Shown: positions 33,412 to 41,341, counted from the first letter of the stretch. The stretch: 43,202 bases of DNA from Gracilimonas sp035704785 (GCF_035704785.1 NZ_DASSWP010000127.1:1-43202); one strand, 5' to 3'. The notes: generated by a model not told the origin, from the letters alone. Made by a program: numbers and translations.

Positions 33412-33444
33412 AATCCCGCATCAAAACCGATGCGGGATTTTTTT
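33412..33444 (+). terminator. Intrinsic terminator after the beta-barrel gene
   Basis: ATCCCGCATC (33413-33422) pairs perfectly with GATGCGGGAT (33429-33438) around a 6-nt loop. A run of T follows. Confidence 0.9.
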
Positions 33445-33470
33445 ATGAATTTAATTTACCGAAAAGTATA

Positions 33471-34394
33471 ATGGCGGAAATAACGCTTCCTGAAGTTGAG
33501 CTCAATATTTATTCACCGAAAGACCCGACAGAAATCACAGTAGTCGAAAATTATGTTTGCACTAAAGAAAGCAGTCCTAATTTTGTGCGACATGTAACTT
33601 TTGATGTTTCAGGAACCGATCTGGAAGGCAGAGTACAAATTGGCCAGTCCATCGGGATTCTTCCCCCCGGAGAAGATGAAAGAGGGAAACCGCACAAACT
33701 TAGACTCTATTCTGTTTCTTCTCCCACTAAAGGTGAAGAAGGTAAGTCTAACCTGATTTCCACAACGGTAAAAAGAACGATAGAAGAACTGGATGGAAAA
33801 CTATACACAGGAGTTTGTTCCAATTATTTAGCTGATCTGAAACCCGGTGATAAAGTGAAAGCAACCGGCCCGAGTGGCAAGAGGTTCTTACTCCCGGAAA
33901 ATCCAAAAGACTTCAATTATGTATTTTTTGCTACGGGAACAGGGATTGCTCCTTTTAGGGGAATGATAATGGAGCTGCTGGAATCGGACTATAAAGGAAA
34001 AATCGCCTTGGTGTTTGGAGCAGCCTATCGTACCGATCTTATCTATCCCGATTATTTCATGGAGATGGAAAAGAAACATGAAAATTTTAGATACATAGCC
34101 AAAATTTCAAGGGAAGACCGGCGACCGGACGGGTCAAAATATTATGTGCAAACAGCCATTGAAGATGAAGAAGATATCCTCGACCCGATCTTAAGCCAAG
34201 AGAATACACTTATCTATATTTGTGGGATAAAAGGAATGGAGGCCGGGATCTATAAAAGTCTGGCTAAAAAAGGACACTCTGAATACTTACTCCTTAAAGG
34301 AGATTATGTGGATATGAATCCTGACGAGTGGGACTGGGAAGAAATGCGCCGAAATGTAAAACCCGGTTCCCGTTGTTTCGAGGAAGTGTATTAG
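33471..34394 (+). CDS. Plant-type ferredoxin-NADP+ reductase
   Basis: The 307-residue flavoprotein has the FAD motif RLYSVSS (78-84), GVCSNYL (114-120), the NADP-binding GTGIAPFRGM (156-165) and a terminal EEVY. This is the arrangement of plastid-type FNR (R-x-Y-S, GxCSNxL, GTGxAPFR, C-terminal Y). It transfers electrons between ferredoxin and NADP(H). In a heterotroph it probably supplies reduced ferredoxin or flavodoxin rather than serving photosynthesis (inference). No ferredoxin gene is adjacent. The gene follows a terminator and seems monocistronic. Confidence 0.88.
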   Translation: MAEITLPEVELNIYSPKDPTEITVVENYVCTKESSPNFVRHVTFDVSGTDLEGRVQIGQSIGILPPGEDERGKPHKLRLYSVSSPTKGEEGKSNLISTTVKRTIEELDGKLYTGVCSNYLADLKPGDKVKATGPSGKRFLLPENPKDFNYVFFATGTGIAPFRGMIMELLESDYKGKIALVFGAAYRTDLIYPDYFMEMEKKHENFRYIAKISREDRRPDGSKYYVQTAIEDEEDILDPILSQENTLIYICGIKGMEAGIYKSLAKKGHSEYLLLKGDYVDMNPDEWDWEEMRRNVKPGSRCFEEVY

Positions 34395-34412
34395 ACCAAA
34401 TGTTTGAAATAG

Positions 34413-34456
34413 CCAACCAGTAGGGGCGTATTGCAATACGCGCCCCTACTGGTTGG
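34413..34456. repeat. Perfect 16-bp inverted repeat with GGGGCGTATTGCAATACGC core
   Basis: CCAACCAGTAGGGGCG (34413-34428) is inverted without mismatch at 34441-34456, and the loop itself contains the palindrome CGTATTGCAATACG. The TAGGGGCGTATTGCAATACGC core is a widespread intergenic repeat. It lies between the convergent FNR and DUF502 genes and can end both transcripts. Confidence 0.85.
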
Positions 34457-34469
34457 TGGAATGATATTT

Positions 34470-35042
34470 CTAAGAATGAATTTTCGTAACTCCTCCTGAA
34501 ACCACAAAACGCATAAAATCGGTAGAATCAGTTTTGATCGGGGTGATCTTATCTCTTGGGACGATGTATAAATTCCCTGAAAAGTTATAAGAATGCGGGC
34601 AATAAACGGCTACCTCATCTTCCAGGCCAAAATGCTCCAGCGATTCTTCTGTGATGAACCCGAATCGCTTCATGCCTGCCGGCTCACTGAACTCCACATA
34701 AACCGGTTTCTTGAATTTCTTTTTATCGCCTACAAAAGCTTCAGTCAGATCCTTGAATGAAGAATACACAATGTTTATCAGCGGTGTCTTTGTGATCAGT
34801 TTTTCAAAGAGATATAGAATAGGCTTGGTGAACGTTTGGGTCATAATAAAACCAAAGCAGGTGATAAGCAGAAAACCTGTAATGATCCCAAGTCCCGGAA
34901 CTTCGTATTTAAACCAACTGAACAGCAGGTTATTGAACAGATCATTCATCCAGATCATTGTGGCATACACAACATAACCGGTTACAAAGAGAGGCAGAAT
35001 GATCAGCATTCCGCGGAAGAAATAATTCAGGATGGTTTTCAT
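34470..35042 (-). CDS. DUF502 family membrane protein
   Basis: The 190-residue protein has two membrane helices (about 9-30 and 50-70). The DUF502 features KTPLINIVYSSFKDLTEAF, PGLGIITGF and a C-terminal soluble domain with VAVYCPHSYNFSGNLYIVP follow. The family is widespread and uncharacterised; it resembles a small envelope protein with a cytoplasmic or periplasmic beta domain. It appears monocistronic. The 205-nt gap upstream shows no gene or clear element. Confidence 0.88.
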   Translation of the reverse strand: MKTILNYFFRGMLIILPLFVTGYVVYATMIWMNDLFNNLLFSWFKYEVPGLGIITGFLLITCFGFIMTQTFTKPILYLFEKLITKTPLINIVYSSFKDLTEAFVGDKKKFKKPVYVEFSEPAGMKRFGFITEESLEHFGLEDEVAVYCPHSYNFSGNLYIVPRDKITPIKTDSTDFMRFVVSGGVTKIHS

Positions 35043-35247
35043 AGTAGCACAGATGATTTTGATTTTATCTGAATCTACTATTTAAACGTAAAAGATGTGA
35101 ATACCCTTTCTAAGCTTCGAGATTAGAACGAGTTCCGAAGATAATTCTTCAGAACATGTTCCTGCAAACTTGAGCCTTCAGTGCCTTTGTGTAATTGATC
35201 TGAGAAAACCGATTAACTATTATAGATCAACCAATTTTTGATGGATT

Positions 35248-35814
35248 CTATTCGTTTTCCGATGCTTGTTCCTCTGCTGCATAACGAAACAACATAGCTG
35301 CTACAACAAATAGGGTGACGAAGAATCCGTTTACAGCCAGAATCTCATATGCGGAACTTTCCGGTACTTCGGCCATACCCGAGAAAAGCGCGGCTATGGC
35401 AATTATAGCCTGAGTCGCGGCCATAGATAATAAGGTAATCATCAGGCCAATAGCTTTGAATCTTGCGATAAAAGCGCCCATTACTCCTACACCGATCACT
35501 AGAAAGTATAACAGGTTGAACTCGTTATTTTCGGAGCCGATTAGGCCTACGGCAAGATTGCTCCATATAAGAAAGAAACCGGTAAAAAGGGCAAATCCAA
35601 CAGCGACTCGATAGGCCACATTTCCTGATTTTCCGGTGACCAGTTTATAGGTGAATCCGGTTCCGAAGATCATTATACCGGCAAAGATAAAATCGGAAAG
35701 TGTCCATACGACATCATTTGAAAACTGCATGGCGATCAAGGGTATCATTAAAAGAGCGGCTGTAGCGATTGCAGGGTAGGTGATTGCTTGCTTTATATTA
35801 TGTTCTGAATTCAT
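35248..35814 (-). CDS. Polytopic membrane protein, function unknown
   Basis: The 188-residue protein has six hydrophobic helices and a short acidic C terminus (AEEQASENE). There are no recognisable motifs beyond LIWSNLAVGLIGSENNEFNLLYFLVIGVG, which recurs in small six-helix membrane proteins of this phylum. It is last in a minus-strand cluster of membrane genes that also holds a winged-helix regulator. The 58-nt gap to the upstream gene suggests one transcript. Confidence 0.7.
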   Translation of the reverse strand: MNSEHNIKQAITYPAIATAALLMIPLIAMQFSNDVVWTLSDFIFAGIMIFGTGFTYKLVTGKSGNVAYRVAVGFALFTGFFLIWSNLAVGLIGSENNEFNLLYFLVIGVGVMGAFIARFKAIGLMITLLSMAATQAIIAIAALFSGMAEVPESSAYEILAVNGFFVTLFVVAAMLFRYAAEEQASENE

Positions 35815-35872
35815 GGTGTTACCTATGTTATGTTTGTTGTTTAAAATGAATTTATAAAAAGATTACTAAGTG

Positions 35873-36976
35873 TTATTGAAAGCCAAATACGAGAGGGAAA
35901 ATGATCACAACGGCCGCTGCCCAAACGACAAAGACTGGTAAATAATCGGTTTGCCATTTTTCGAGAGCCTGAAATGATGAACGCCCACGCAGAAAACGTA
36001 TGTACAGTACTGCCGACCAAGTCAGATTTACCAAAAGAATCAAATTCATACCAAGAGCGGCCACTCTGTTGGGGGTAAAACCAAACTCTGCAATTCGTTC
36101 CGAGATACCCCAAAGTGCGACGCCATCCGCTAGTAGGGCGCTGATCACAAGTATAACCTGGATCACATCAAATCCACCAGGGGTAGCTTCAGGATCTCGT
36201 GCAGAAATGGAGTAGATAAGAAGGCATAGAACCATGACCAACAGCAGATCAAAAGCGATGAGCACGTCGCGATCCATGATCAACTCATTTCCTGTAAATA
36301 GGAGAGTTCCCAGGAAGGCGATGATCACGATGGCAAAAAGAGGGGAGAACAGTTTAGCCAGGACCGGAGCAAAATTCCCGGCCAATTCATTTCTAATCTC
36401 AGCAAGCCATGCTGCAATAATAACGGCTCCGGCTACACAAGAAAGAACCCAGGATTCAAATACCGGTTCAATATCAATGCCGATGGTTCCGAATATTAGG
36501 GCCATGAACCCGACAAGAACCACGCCACCGAGAGCGATCAATACGTAATAGATGAACATCTCACCGGAAAACCGGATGAAATCCATGCGGCTGCTAACCT
36601 CACTCCACTTTCCACCTGAAAATGCGACCCCAACGATCAGCCACAGTGCGATCGGCAAATGCAAGGCAAAAAGAGCCTCGGTATCACCTCCTTGTTCAAA
36701 GGGATAGCTATTGGCGAAGAGCAATGCCAGACTAAAAGCAGAAACCAGCAGGATAAGAGTGTGGGACTCAATCTTCCGTTTCCACACAAAATAGCCGGTT
36801 AGGAGTGGCAACACGAAGAGACTTATGTTTCGGATATAGAAACTCTCGTTCTGATCCAGGTCGAGGCCAAATAGTGAAGGTAACTTAACGAGTATAGCTG
36901 CTGCAATCGCGAGGGAGAAAGCAACTAAGGCTTCGGTAAAAGCATTTTTATCGGCAGACTTTTGAAGTGTGGTCAT
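35873..36976 (-). CDS. DUF4153-like polytopic membrane protein
   Basis: The 367-residue protein has about ten to eleven membrane helices. It carries the stretch ISERIAEFGFTPNRVAALG, which matches the conserved cytoplasmic loop of DUF4153 proteins (xxGxTPNRY/VxxL). Function is unknown. A 17-bp palindrome (ACTTTGTATTACAAAGT, 37011-37027) lies about 35 nt before its ATG and matches a site before the gene at 38162, suggesting shared control by the local winged-helix protein. Confidence 0.75.
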   Translation of the reverse strand: MTTLQKSADKNAFTEALVAFSLAIAAAILVKLPSLFGLDLDQNESFYIRNISLFVLPLLTGYFVWKRKIESHTLILLVSAFSLALLFANSYPFEQGGDTEALFALHLPIALWLIVGVAFSGGKWSEVSSRMDFIRFSGEMFIYYVLIALGGVVLVGFMALIFGTIGIDIEPVFESWVLSCVAGAVIIAAWLAEIRNELAGNFAPVLAKLFSPLFAIVIIAFLGTLLFTGNELIMDRDVLIAFDLLLVMVLCLLIYSISARDPEATPGGFDVIQVILVISALLADGVALWGISERIAEFGFTPNRVAALGMNLILLVNLTWSAVLYIRFLRGRSSFQALEKWQTDYLPVFVVWAAAVVIIFPLVFGFQ

Positions 36977-37010
36977 GATTATTATGGAGTTAGAATTTCA
37001 GATTGAAAGA

Positions 37011-37027
37011 ACTTTGTATTACAAAGT
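37011..37027. promoter_or_regulatory. Probable operator (site 2): ACTTTG-N5-CAAAGT
   Basis: ACTTTGTATTACAAAGT has perfectly inverted 6-bp arms around five bases and lies 35 nt upstream of the DUF4153-like gene start. Fifteen of 17 bases agree with the site at 38170-38186. Confidence 0.6.
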
Positions 37028-37053
37028 GATTGGTTAAATTTTTTTGAGTTTAG

Positions 37054-37248
37054 TTAAATCTGCTGAGAACGAAGTTTGGATCGGGTAATGAAATACCATC
37101 CGGTTCCGATTAAGATCAGCGCGAGTGGAAGTGCACCCGGTTCACTTTCAACTACGATCATGAAGGTCACCAAAAGGAGGCCGATGAAGATGGTCAAGAG
37201 TGAAAGCCGCTTGTGCATTTTTAGTTTTTTTGAGTGATCTGTTTCCAT
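37054..37248 (-). CDS. Small two-helix membrane protein, function unknown
   Basis: This 64-residue protein has a lysine-rich N terminus (METDHSKKLKMHKR), two membrane helices (about 15-32 and 38-53) and a short basic tail. It follows the winged-helix gene with only 2 nt between stop and start, so it is surely in the same operon. No family recognised. Confidence 0.65.
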   Translation of the reverse strand: METDHSKKLKMHKRLSLLTIFIGLLLVTFMIVVESEPGALPLALILIGTGWYFITRSKLRSQQI

Positions 37249-37250
37249 AG

Positions 37251-37550
37251 TTATTTTTGTGATCTAATGATGGTTTCGAGGACTTTGAGGTGTTCGTCAA
37301 ACGCTTTTTTTCCTTTCGGTGTCATGGAGTAACTGGTGTTTGGTTTATTATCAATGAAGGATTTTTCTACTTCCACAAATCCTTCCTGTTCCAGCTTTTT
37401 TATATGTGTGGCCAGGTTTCCGTCGGTCACTTCCAGAAACTCCTTCAGAGAGGTAAAATCCAGAGAATCGTTGACGGCCAGGGCCGACATGATCCCCAGT
37501 CTTACCCGGTTCTCAAATGCTTTATGCAAATCGTCGAATGATACATTCAC
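37251..37550 (-). CDS. Winged-helix transcriptional regulator (HTH_27/PadR-MarR-like)
   Basis: This 99-residue protein is a single winged-helix domain: FENRVRLGIMSALAV, SLKEFLEVTDGNLATHIKKLEQEGFVEV as helix-turn-helix, FIDNKPNTSYSMTPKGKKAF as wing. It has no effector domain and probably binds DNA as a dimer. It is sandwiched between two membrane-protein genes (6 nt after one and 2 nt before the other). Matched 17-bp palindromes before the first gene and before the following transcription unit are its likely operators, so it probably represses its own cluster (inference). Confidence 0.85.
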   Translation of the reverse strand: MNVSFDDLHKAFENRVRLGIMSALAVNDSLDFTSLKEFLEVTDGNLATHIKKLEQEGFVEVEKSFIDNKPNTSYSMTPKGKKAFDEHLKVLETIIRSQK

Positions 37551-37556
37551 TTGCTA

Positions 37557-38162
37557 TCACCTCTCAAACCTGAAGTACATATAAATACCGTACACGATGT
37601 GAACTACACCGAACCCGATAGCCCAAAAAAGGAGTCCATAGCTGATAAAAGCCACATTCAATAATCCCAGGATCATCTGCGTAAAACCCATTACCCGCAC
37701 TTCTTTGATGGTGTAAGATCCTGCGTTGTAAAGAGCGAGTCCATAGAACAGGAGGGTGAGTGGAGCGATCAATCCTAGAAGACCTTTGGAGATCAGAAGC
37801 GCGATCAAAATTCCTCCGGTGAAGAGTGGAATGGCCATACTTGTCAATAGTCTGCGGGAAGTTGCATTCCAGGCTTTCTTATCATTTTTACGGGCTTTTC
37901 TTCGGGAATCCAGAAGGGCGCTTATCAGTGAAAGGAAGAGAACTCCGGTTGCTGTTAATATGATGTTGGTCAGATCCGGATAGGAATAGAAGGCCTCATT
38001 TGGATGAAACTCAAGAACGCTGTAAGCGATCCATGCACCGGAGAGGGCATAAACACCTGCCAGTATTCCTGCCCATCCCGAGAGCGATAAAAATTTAGAA
38101 GATCGCTCCATCATGGAACGTATCTCTGCGATATCCTTAATGTAATCTTGTTCTTCTTTCAT
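37557..38162 (-). CDS. Polytopic membrane protein linked to a winged-helix regulator
   Basis: The 201-residue protein has an N-terminal soluble helix (EEQDYIKDIAEIRSMMERSSKFL), five to six membrane helices and a basic end (YMYFRFER). The EIRSMMERSSKFLSLSGWAGILAG region is typical of a Bacteroidota family regularly encoded just upstream of a small winged-helix protein. It is the first gene of the cluster. An operator-like palindrome (38170-38186) lies almost directly on its start codon, so repression would block transcription initiation or early elongation. Confidence 0.75.
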   Translation of the reverse strand: MKEEQDYIKDIAEIRSMMERSSKFLSLSGWAGILAGVYALSGAWIAYSVLEFHPNEAFYSYPDLTNIILTATGVLFLSLISALLDSRRKARKNDKKAWNATSRRLLTSMAIPLFTGGILIALLISKGLLGLIAPLTLLFYGLALYNAGSYTIKEVRVMGFTQMILGLLNVAFISYGLLFWAIGFGVVHIVYGIYMYFRFER

Positions 38163-38169
38163 GCAAAGT

Positions 38170-38186
38170 ACTTTTTATTTCAAAGT
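38170..38186. promoter_or_regulatory. Probable operator (site 1): ACTTTT-N5-CAAAGT
   Basis: ACTTTTTATTTCAAAGT differs from the site at 37011-37027 at two of 17 positions. A further CAAAGT half-site lies at 38164-38169, touching the ATG of the first gene. On the minus strand this gives a direct repeat of TACTTTG with 17-nt period. Confidence 0.55.
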
Positions 38187-38235
38187 AAGTATGAATTTTT
38201 TGTTTTGCAATAGGGAAAGTGAAAATTTTTAGAAT

Positions 38236-38560
38236 ATCGAACATTCAACATCGAAGGAAGAAGTATTTAGGGGGCATTCCTGCGGAGGCAGGAATCTTAG
38301 CTCTGGTTACGAAGGTGACCTTCCGGTGCTTTGTAATGAATTAATGCCTGATTCAATTTCCTTGTTCTTTTGTGCCGACAAAAGAACCAAAAACTCCCGG
38401 CAGCGAAAAAAAGAGCTAAAGCTGATTCCATTCCGCTAAAATAAATCAATGCTCCATCACGGGAATTATTTGTTTCATTGGTTCTTAGCGGTATGATTTA
38501 TTTCTTAACGCTCCATTCCATCATCTTCTTAACGCTCTCTTTTCTAAGGCCGATGGAACA
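38236..38560. repeat. Mosaic of decayed intergenic repeats
   Basis: The 459-nt gap contains no gene that I can support. It includes a CGAACATTCAACATCGAAGG tract (38239-38258). Palindromes are ATTCCTGC/GCAGGAAT (38276-38295), GAAGGT-G-ACCTTC (38311-38323) and GTTCTTTTG/CAAAAGAAC (38364-38387, perfect 9 bp). A run with repeated TTAACGCTC and GCTCCAT units follows (38440-38540). These are pieces of repeat families common in Bacteroidota intergenic DNA. Confidence 0.6.
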
Positions 38561-38621
38561 TTGAACAGAGAACACTACCATTCAATTTAAGTGATTTTGT
38601 ATGTTACAAAGGTCTAGAAGA

Positions 38622-40088
38622 TCAGACTACCCAGCCATCGCGATAGGTGCGCCCGACAAACTGATTGGCTTCTTGGAGATTTGTGATCTCCATGTTTTCA
38701 CCATCCCAGAGTAGTTTTTTACGGCCGTAGTATTCCAGTTGTCCCTCGCTATTCTCTCTTCTCAACAAGTAGCTGCGGATGGCAAGATTTCCCATCAGCA
38801 CGGTTTCTGTCATAGGACCGGCATAGTCAAATGATGAGGTTAGAGCCCGGTGTTCGGCACTGTCAAAACCTGCTTTACAGGCATCGATCCATTTCCTGTG
38901 GTGCCCGTATTCCGGCTCTTCGTTTTCTTCCGTTTCCGGGCCAAATTCGGTAGTTCCATCATTCAGATACAGTTTAGGCATAATGGGTGAGCTGTCATTG
39001 ATATTGGTTGATATCACACCATTTTCTCCGATGATCAAAACACCGTTTGCACTCTCAGGCCCTCCCATATCATGGTCCGGAGGGATGATCTCAGGACGAG
39101 ATGGCTTGATTCCACCATCACTCCAGGTCATTTTGACCCGTGATTTTGTTTTATCAGTAGCTTCATAGTGCATGGTAATGAACGAAGAAGCAGGGCAGCC
39201 CTCGGGATGATAATCTGGAGTCCACATTTGTGTGTAAATAGTACCTACACTGCATTCCGCATCGGTAGGATAGGTGAGGCCCAGTGTTCTGTATGGAATA
39301 TCGATCAGGTGGCAGCCTACATCTCCCAAAGCCCCGGTTCCAAAGTCCCACCAGCCTCTCCAGTTAAAAGGATGTAAATTTGGGGTGTACGGCCTGTATT
39401 CGGCAGGCCCCAGCCACAAATCCCAGTCTAAGGCGTCAGGTTTCTGACTTGGATCCGGTTCGGGCATGGCAAATCCCTGAGGCCAAACGGGACGGTTTGT
39501 CCAAACTTTTACTTCGGATATGCGACCCAAAACTCCGGAATCGATCCAATCCTGTACCATGTTGAGCAAGGGGTTAGAAGCTCCTTGATTTCCCATTTGG
39601 GTCACTATTTTTTGTTCACGTGCCATTTCCGTCAAAAGTCGTGCTTCTCTGATATTGTGGGTCATCGGTTTTTGGACATACACATGGATTCCACGCTCCA
39701 TTGCATTTTTGGCAGCAGGGCCGTGGTTATGGTCCGGAGTGGAAATAGTTACAGCATCTAAGTCAGGCTCTTCATCCAGCATTACACGATAATCACTGTA
39801 TTTTTTTGCATTCGGAAATGCTTCCACAGCCCGCTGTGCAGATCCGGAAAAATCCACATCACACAGGGCCGCTACCCGCTCTCTTCCGTTTACCGAAGCA
39901 TTTCGAATATCACTGAATCCCTTTCCACCTGACCCAATAGCGGCAATATTCAACTGATCGCTGGGAGCGGTATAACCGATTCCGCCAAGTACATGCCTCG
40001 GTACAAAGAAGAAGGAAGAGGCAAGAGCGCTTTTCTTAATAAATGATTTTCGTGAGATAGAAGTGGATTTTTTTTTGTCATTCTTCAT
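38622..40088 (-). CDS. Gfo/Idh/MocA family oxidoreductase, secreted
   Basis: The 488-residue protein starts with a basic region and SRKSFIKKSALASS, a Tat-like signal in which the second arginine is a lysine, followed by FFFVPRHVLGG. The N-terminal NAD(P)-binding domain has IAAIGSGGKGFSD. The typical catalytic lysine motif VQKPMTHNIREA lies near residue 140, and the second domain includes WDFGTGALGDVGCHLIDIPYRTLG. It belongs to the large secreted Gfo/Idh group in Bacteroidota/Planctomycetota that acts on sugars, sugar acids or derivatives; the substrate is unknown. No carbohydrate-uptake genes are adjacent. Long repeat-rich gaps lie on both sides. Confidence 0.85.
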   Translation of the reverse strand: MKNDKKKSTSISRKSFIKKSALASSFFFVPRHVLGGIGYTAPSDQLNIAAIGSGGKGFSDIRNASVNGRERVAALCDVDFSGSAQRAVEAFPNAKKYSDYRVMLDEEPDLDAVTISTPDHNHGPAAKNAMERGIHVYVQKPMTHNIREARLLTEMAREQKIVTQMGNQGASNPLLNMVQDWIDSGVLGRISEVKVWTNRPVWPQGFAMPEPDPSQKPDALDWDLWLGPAEYRPYTPNLHPFNWRGWWDFGTGALGDVGCHLIDIPYRTLGLTYPTDAECSVGTIYTQMWTPDYHPEGCPASSFITMHYEATDKTKSRVKMTWSDGGIKPSRPEIIPPDHDMGGPESANGVLIIGENGVISTNINDSSPIMPKLYLNDGTTEFGPETEENEEPEYGHHRKWIDACKAGFDSAEHRALTSSFDYAGPMTETVLMGNLAIRSYLLRRENSEGQLEYYGRKKLLWDGENMEITNLQEANQFVGRTYRDGWVV

Positions 40089-40200
40089 AGCTGAAAGGCG
40101 GTTTTTTGAACACCATAAACAAAATAGCGATCAGTTGGTTTGTTGTGTTTATTGTTCGGAATATTCAATAATTCACTCAATTTTAAAAATGGAAAGTTCA

Positions 40201-40263
40201 AGAGGGGATTTCAACATCGAACAAGGAACATCCAACATCCAACGCAGAAGTTTTTTGGGATCA
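40201..40263. repeat. Fragment of the CAACATCGAACA-type intergenic repeat
   Basis: The tract contains CAACATCGAACAAGGAACATC, then CAACATCCAACGCAGAAG, and resembles the tract at 38239-38275, which shares CAACATCGAA and AGAAGT. It is non-coding. With the direct-repeat copy that follows it fills most of the 598-nt gap upstream of the 101-aa gene. Confidence 0.5.
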
Positions 40264-40286
40264 TATCTGTGGAGGTGGAAGTCTGA

Positions 40287-40470
40287 TAGTTTGAAGCGCG
40301 GATTTGGCGGATGAGGGGATTCCGCTGATCTCTACGATGTTGTGACGAATATTTACTCCAATGCTAGCCAAAGAGTTTCTTCGCCTGGGAGGAGCACAAG
40401 AGGAGCACAAGAGGAGGGTAAATACCGCCACGGATTAGCCTGTTTTAATAAGCTCGATTCTAATTACTGG
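40287..40470. repeat. Direct repeat, copy A (about 180 nt)
   Basis: This copy aligns colinearly with 41133-41311. Identical blocks include AGGGGATTCCGC (40314-40325 and 41161-41172), a 19-nt block TGCTAGCCAAAGAGTTTCT (40362-40380 and 41209-41227) and GAGGAGGGTAAAT (40411-40423 and 41247-41259). The offset of 847 nt falls to 836 only because copy A has an 11-bp tandem duplication of GAGGAGCACAA (389-410). It has no ORF. Confidence 0.8.
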
Positions 40471-40640
40471 CTTCCCGGCTCCGTGGGAATGAATATTGAA
40501 TAGTGACCATGGTTTAGCTGCATGCGGATGAAGATAGCATTCTAAACGGGCATTGGGAACGAGATTAATATGATCCCCACCTATGCTACGTATCGTTCCT
40601 ATTGGAGATTCTGTTCTTCGTGTTTGTGGATACTATCTAT

Positions 40641-40663
40641 AGAGCACCCGTGGAGCTCTTTTT
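40641..40663 (+). terminator. Terminator-like hairpin with no assigned gene
   Basis: AGAGC (40641-40645) pairs with GCTCT (40655-40659), extended inward by CC/GG around an A-A mismatch, and is followed by four more T. It points along the plus strand, where no gene is annotated upstream; it may end a non-coding transcript or be a relic. Confidence 0.4.
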
Positions 40664-40686
40664 CAGAGGTTGCTTGAGGTTTAGTC

Positions 40687-40992
40687 TTAAGGATAATCTA
40701 AATCATGATCATCGTGTAATTCTTGCCAATAATCTTCAAGAGCAATTATATCTAACCTATGTAATAGGTTGCGAGTTTGTAAAGGCTCATTTTGAGTTAC
40801 ACTCTCTACATGGGATTCTGGTTTTTCTTTTACTAACCATAACATCCATGTACCATCACCTTCTGTGAACTTATAGGTAGGAGAATTTTCATCATCAATC
40901 CAACCATGATTTAATGTACAGTAGGTATAACCAATTTTTTCGGGGTGAAAATTTTTTAACGCATCTTTGAATTCATCATAAGTTACAAACAT
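40687..40992 (-). CDS. Orphan small protein between direct repeats
   Basis: The 101-residue protein starts MFVTYDEFKDALKNF and contains GYTYCTLNHGWIDDENSPTY and GDGTWMLWLVKE. It is acidic, with a C-terminal LHDDHDLDYP, and has no signal peptide or membrane helix. The family is not recognised. It lies exactly between two colinear direct repeats (40287-40470 and 41133-41311) and is more AT-rich than its neighbours, consistent with a mobile or cassette-like gene. No integrase is seen. Confidence 0.6.
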   Translation of the reverse strand: MFVTYDEFKDALKNFHPEKIGYTYCTLNHGWIDDENSPTYKFTEGDGTWMLWLVKEKPESHVESVTQNEPLQTRNLLHRLDIIALEDYWQELHDDHDLDYP

Positions 40993-41132
40993 AGTATGTT
41001 AGGATTAATTAGATACTCTAATTAACTGATCCTATTGTAATTACTTAACAAAGAAAGTCTAAAGATGATTTCATTGAGTGTGTTACTCTTTTACTTCTGT
41101 TGAAGTTCTGCTTTTCATGTTTTGGCTACCAT

Positions 41133-41311
41133 ATAGTTTGAACCGCAGATTTGGCGGATTAGGGGATTCCGCGGATTGCTACTATTCAAAGGTTGATATT
41201 TACTTACGTGCTAGCCAAAGAGTTTCTCCTCCCGGGAGGATAACAAGAGGAGGGTAAATGTCGCCAAGGATAATTTTGTTTCTTCAAATCGGATTCTAAT
41301 TTCTTTATCAC
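41133..41311. repeat. Direct repeat, copy B (about 180 nt)
   Basis: The second copy of the repeat at 40287-40470. It contains a perfect 14-bp palindrome, TCCTCCCGGGAGGA (41227-41240), which copy A has lost. The remaining part of the 349-nt gap on either side shows no gene. Confidence 0.8.
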
Positions 41312-41341
41312 TGACTCACTAGTAGTATAATTTTGATAACT

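Noticed and set aside
40201..41341. Insertion sequence or integron cassette around the 101-aa gene
   Set aside because: No transposase, integrase, terminal inverted repeats or attC-like RYYYAAC/GTTRRRY sites were seen; only direct repeats are supported.
38236..41341. CRISPR array in the repeat-rich region
   Set aside because: The repeats are few, diverged and irregularly spaced, with no repeat-spacer periodicity and no cas genes.
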